Source: Thioploca sp. (GTDB taxonomy: Bacteria > Pseudomonadota > Gammaproteobacteria > Beggiatoales > Beggiatoaceae). From it: DNA of 7,972 nt. This document shows positions 5,491 through 7,972 of this stretch, one piece after another (the stretch's first letter is position 1; each line of letters begins with the position of its first letter). Both the position numbers and the translations under genes were made by a program. Location of the stretch: NCBI GenBank assembly GCA_011371325.1, contig DRQV01000284.1:1-7972 (forward strand). The letters run 5' to 3'. The notes under the pieces were generated by a model, which did not search any database, was not told where the DNA came from, and saw nothing but the letters and a program-made list of their open reading frames with translations.

Positions 5491-6963
5491 ATGTACATTG
5501 TTATGACAGCATCTGAATGTGCACCGGTATCTAAAGTTGGTGGTCTTGCCGATGTCGTTTATGGTCTTAGCAGAGAACTAGAAATTCGTGGTAATCAAGT
5601 AGAGATTATTTTACCAAAATATGATTGTATGCGTTACGATCGTATTTGGGAATTACAAATTATTTATCATGATTTATGGGTTCCCTGGGGAGCTGGAGCA
5701 ATTAATTGTACTGTATGGTTTGGCATGGTAGATGGCCGTAATTGCTTTTTTATTGAACCCCATTCCCCAGATAACTTTTTTAATCGTGATCAATATTATG
5801 GTTTTCATGATGATGCCATGCGATTTGCTTTTTTTAGTAAAGCTGCATTAGAGTTTATGTTGAAAACTAATAGACATCCAGACGTTATTCATTGTCATGA
5901 TTGGCAAACTGGACTAATGCCGGTTTTATTATTTGAAATGTATCAGCAACAAGGTATGACGCATTCTAGAGTTTGTTATAGTATTCATAATTTTAGGTAT
6001 CAAGGTATTACTGGATCAGATATTCTTTCAGTTACTAAGTTAGATCGACCTGAATATTATTATAATTATCACCGTTTACAAGATAATACCCATTCAGGTG
6101 CATTGAACTTCATGAAAGCAGGTATCGTTTATTCTAATTATGTCACTACAGTATCGCCAAGACATGCTTGGGAAGTCAGCCATACTGATCAAGGCTATGG
6201 AATGGGTGATACTTTACATATACATCAAAATAAATTTGTTGGAATTCTTAATGGATTAGATTATGAAGTTTGGAACCCAGAGATAGACTCATTAATTCCT
6301 TATAACTATAATATAGTTGATTTAGAAGGAAAATATGCTAATAAAGATGCACTGTGTGATAAGCTATTATTACGTAAACAATATAAACCGATTATTGCTT
6401 ATATAGGTCGTTTAGATGTCCAGAAAGGAGTGCATTTGATCCGTTACGGTATGGACTATGCTCTCAAAAATAATGCTCAATTTGTTCTGTTAGGATCAAG
6501 CCCAGAAACTAGTATTAATAATGAATTTTTACATATAAAACAAGAAGTTAATGATAATGAAGATTGTCATTTGGAAATTGGTTTTAATGAAGAATTAGCT
6601 CATTTAATTTATGCTGGTGCGGATATGATTATTATGCCAAGCATGTATGAACCTTGTGGGTTAGCTCAAATGATTGCTTTACGATATGGCACTGTGCCAA
6701 TTGTGCGTTCAGTTGGAGGACTTGTTGATACTATTTTTGATAGGGATTATTCAGATAAAGCACTCACAGCTCGTAATGGTTATGTATTTCATGAGGCCGA
6801 TTATGTGGGACTTGAATCAGCAATGCAACGAGCAATTGGTTTATGGCATAATTATCCGGATCAATTTAGAAAACTAATAATTCAAGGCATGCAGTATAAC
6901 TTCTCTTGGCATCGTTCTGGACAAAATTATTTAGATATCTACGAATTAATTAGAGAGAAATAA
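5491..6963 (+). CDS. glgA: Glycogen synthase (ADP-glucose type, GT5)
   Basis: This 490-residue cytosolic enzyme transfers glucose from ADP-glucose to the non-reducing end of an alpha-1,4-glucan, building glycogen. The N-terminal Rossmann domain holds the SKVGGLADV motif (14-22, K15 for ADP-glucose), HCHDWQTG (134-141) and IHNFRYQG (165-172, with the conserved active-site His). The hinge is near GILNGLDYEVWNP (251-263). The C-terminal domain has YIGRLDVQKG (304-313; R307 and K312 bind the phosphates) and PSMYEPCGLAQMIALRYGT (383-401; E387 catalytic), followed by SVGGLVDT (407-414). All key residues are present and the length is normal. In the C-terminal half (for example LEIGFNEELAHLIYAGADM) it resembles cyanobacterial GlgA2 more than E. 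coli GlgA, hinting at transfer or shared ancestry. No glgB or glgC is adjacent. It is probably monocistronic, facing the GrpE-like gene with a 2-nt gap between stops. Confidence 0.95.
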   Translation: MYIVMTASECAPVSKVGGLADVVYGLSRELEIRGNQVEIILPKYDCMRYDRIWELQIIYHDLWVPWGAGAINCTVWFGMVDGRNCFFIEPHSPDNFFNRDQYYGFHDDAMRFAFFSKAALEFMLKTNRHPDVIHCHDWQTGLMPVLLFEMYQQQGMTHSRVCYSIHNFRYQGITGSDILSVTKLDRPEYYYNYHRLQDNTHSGALNFMKAGIVYSNYVTTVSPRHAWEVSHTDQGYGMGDTLHIHQNKFVGILNGLDYEVWNPEIDSLIPYNYNIVDLEGKYANKDALCDKLLLRKQYKPIIAYIGRLDVQKGVHLIRYGMDYALKNNAQFVLLGSSPETSINNEFLHIKQEVNDNEDCHLEIGFNEELAHLIYAGADMIIMPSMYEPCGLAQMIALRYGTVPIVRSVGGLVDTIFDRDYSDKALTARNGYVFHEADYVGLESAMQRAIGLWHNYPDQFRKLIIQGMQYNFSWHRSGQNYLDIYELIREK

Positions 6964-6965
6964 TT

Positions 6966-7604
6966 TTAAGTGATTTTATTGACTTTAACTTCTGCTGGTC
7001 GTAGAACTTCATTTTTCCAAAGAAATCCAGTGCGTAATTCCTCTGTCACAATACCATTTTTTATATTTGGTAACTGATCAACTTCAATAACTCGCATATA
7101 ATGTGGATTAATTGGTTGATGTAATACTTCAATTAATTGTACTTGATACTCTTCTAAAAATTGCTCAAATCGTCTTAATGTTATAGCTTGGCCTGTTTGC
7201 AATCCTTGAATTAAATTGAGTTCTTGTCTGCAAAAATACTTCCAGATTGGTAATTTGTAAGTATTCAAAACTGTTATACTAGATTTAATTCGATCATATA
7301 TTTCTAAATAAGCCAATAACATAGTACGAATTGTTTCATTATTATGAACGGTTTGAGCTTCTCTACAACGTGTTAATTCAGAACTAATTTGTTTATGGGA
7401 ATCTTCCATAGTTGCAAATGTTGTTTGAAATATTTCTAAGGCATTTTTAACTTGTCTTGATTCCAATTTAACCTCATTGCGTAATGCAGCTAGTTCAGTA
7501 AACAAAGAAAATAAATCAGTTTGTTGATCAATTGTTTCTATTGTTTCAGTTTCTAAATATTGACTAAATTGAGCTATTAATTTTTGTTTTGTGGATTCAT
7601 TCAT
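6966..7604 (-). CDS. GrpE-like nucleotide exchange factor
   Basis: This 212-residue protein has the GrpE plan. A long, charged, probably coiled-coil N-terminal half (about 1-110; LFSLFTELAALRNEVKLESRQVKNAL is typical of a divergent subgroup) leads to the C-terminal beta-wing, ending GIVTEELRTGFLWKNEVLRPAEVKVNK (184-210), the GrpE signature. GrpE dimers release ADP from DnaK/Hsp70 in the cytosol. The middle (WKYFCRQELNLIQGLQTGQAITLRRFEQFLEEYQV, 121-155) departs from canonical GrpE, which normally has an LxxVxDxxxRA-type stretch. I infer a paralogue serving a DnaK-like Hsp70 rather than the main heat-shock GrpE. No dnaK or dnaJ lies beside it: it stands alone, converging on glgA and diverging from the exported-protein gene at 7923. 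There is no obvious Shine-Dalgarno. The start gives a normal N-terminal length. Confidence 0.8.
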   Translation of the reverse strand: MNESTKQKLIAQFSQYLETETIETIDQQTDLFSLFTELAALRNEVKLESRQVKNALEIFQTTFATMEDSHKQISSELTRCREAQTVHNNETIRTMLLAYLEIYDRIKSSITVLNTYKLPIWKYFCRQELNLIQGLQTGQAITLRRFEQFLEEYQVQLIEVLHQPINPHYMRVIEVDQLPNIKNGIVTEELRTGFLWKNEVLRPAEVKVNKIT

Positions 7605-7644
7605 AATTATTAGTTTGTTTTTGAAATATTCTAATTTAGCTTGT

Positions 7645-7673
7645 AATTTATCTCACTCAATTTTATTTATCAA
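7645..7673 (-). promoter_or_regulatory. Candidate sigma70 promoter for the GrpE-like gene
   Basis: On the minus strand, TTGATA (7673-7668; 5 of 6) and TAAATT (7650-7645; 4 of 6) are exactly 17 nt apart, giving a leader of about 35 nt. There is no CCCCAT-type -10, so heat-shock sigma32 control is not supported by the sequence. Confidence 0.45.
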
Positions 7674-7855
7674 AACGTAAATCCTATTTAAGTTAAATTA
7701 CTAAAATATTGAAAAATTATAAAATTAAAAAATATTAATACTAACATTGAAAGTTTTTCTTGACAAGGTAACAATCATAGACTAGCCTGTTATGGTTTAG
7801 AAATTTTAATCAATATATTGTCAATCCCAATTCTGAGTTGGAATAAACTTAAAAT

Positions 7856-7886
7856 TCTAATGTTCTAGGTATACATTAGATATAAT
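7856..7886 (+). promoter_or_regulatory. Dyad abutting a perfect -10 box, upstream of the exported-protein gene
   Basis: TCTAATGT (7856-7863) and ACATTAGA (7873-7880) are an exact 8-bp inverted repeat around a 9-nt centre. TATAAT follows immediately at 7881-7886. The -35 position (17-nt spacer) would be TAATGT inside the left arm, a poor match, so the dyad may bind an activator or repressor. Start would be near 7893 with a 30-nt leader. A perfect TTGACA at 7760-7765 has only TAGCCT at 17 nt and is a less likely alternative. The rest of 7605-7922 shows only AT-rich sequence. Confidence 0.4.
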
Positions 7887-7908
7887 TTTTTTAAGGAAAA
7901 CCAGATAC

Positions 7909-7915
7909 TAAGGAG
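7909..7915 (+). promoter_or_regulatory. Ribosome binding site of the exported-protein gene
   Basis: TAAGGAG lies 7 nt before the ATG at 7923, identical in sequence and spacing to the glgA site. It supports this start although only 16 codons are visible. Confidence 0.85.
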
Positions 7916-7922
7916 TTAATTT

Positions 7923-7972
7923 ATGAAAAAACTACTTGTAATTGCAGTCGCAACATGTATGGCTACTCCAGC
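7923..7972 (+). CDS. Exported protein, N-terminal fragment (runs off the window)
   Basis: Only the first 16 complete codons are inside the window, encoding MKKLLVIAVATCMATP and then a likely Ala. Two lysines followed by a hydrophobic stretch are a classical Sec signal peptide, with cleavage probably shortly after. The Cys at residue 12 is not in a clear lipobox (T-C-M, lacking Leu-Ala/Gly-Cys), so a lipoprotein is less likely. The strong ribosome binding site and the elaborate upstream region suggest a well-expressed envelope or periplasmic protein. The mature protein is not visible and no function can be assigned. Confidence 0.7.
   Translation, partial: MKKLLVIAVATCMATP

Noticed and set aside
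6674..6877. Plus-strand second-frame open reading frame inside glgA
   Set aside because: It lies fully inside the conserved glgA C-terminal domain and has no independent start signal.

Overview
The window looks like chromosomal DNA of an AT-rich gammaproteobacterium, most plausibly a member of the Thiotrichales (Beggiatoa/Thiomargarita-like sulfur bacteria). This is an inference from protein resemblance. The SerA N-terminus is of the gammaproteobacterial kind. The GrpE-like protein, the secreted haemagglutinin-type protein and the slr1658/slr1659-type regulator pair resemble proteins I associate with Beggiatoaceae. Several products (glycogen synthase, the regulator pair, the adhesin) also look strikingly cyanobacterial, which fits the reported gene sharing between Beggiatoa-like bacteria and cyanobacteria. 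No rRNA, tRNA, CRISPR array or intact insertion sequence was seen.

Layout: (1) 1-126, minus strand: first 42 codons of serA (serine biosynthesis), with a plausible promoter and an overlapping dyad behind it. (2) 370-3592, minus strand: a probable three-gene unit, transcribed from high to low coordinates. It encodes a GHKL-type ATP-binding regulator, a STAS (anti-anti-sigma-like) protein and a 750-residue secreted beta-helix protein with a two-partner-secretion (TPS) domain. This looks like a partner-switching module placed directly upstream of a surface adhesin. (3) 3593-3833: a gene-free stretch that is extremely AT-rich in one half and has an unexplained island of about 42% G+C in the other. 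(4) 3834-5146, minus strand: a YggU/DUF167 gene overlapping by 4 nt (ATGA) a di-haem cytochrome c peroxidase family gene. The second product keeps both haem sites, the inter-haem Trp, the likely calcium ligands and the haem-2 Met, but lacks the usual peroxidatic-site residues. (5) 5147-5490: divergent regulatory region. (6) 5491-6963, plus strand: glgA, glycogen synthase. (7) 6966-7604, minus strand: a GrpE-like nucleotide exchange factor, tail-to-tail with glgA with only 2 nt between the stop codons. (8) 7605-7922: a second divergent regulatory region with a dyad abutting a perfect TATAAT. (9) 7923 to the end, plus strand: start of an exported protein.

The most interesting features are the regulator-STAS-adhesin unit, the natural loss of the distal catalytic residues in the peroxidase homologue, the two lone C-terminal cysteines of the adhesin, the compositional island at 3711-3830, and the contrast between plus-strand genes (strong TAAGGAG ribosome binding sites) and minus-strand genes (none recognisable).
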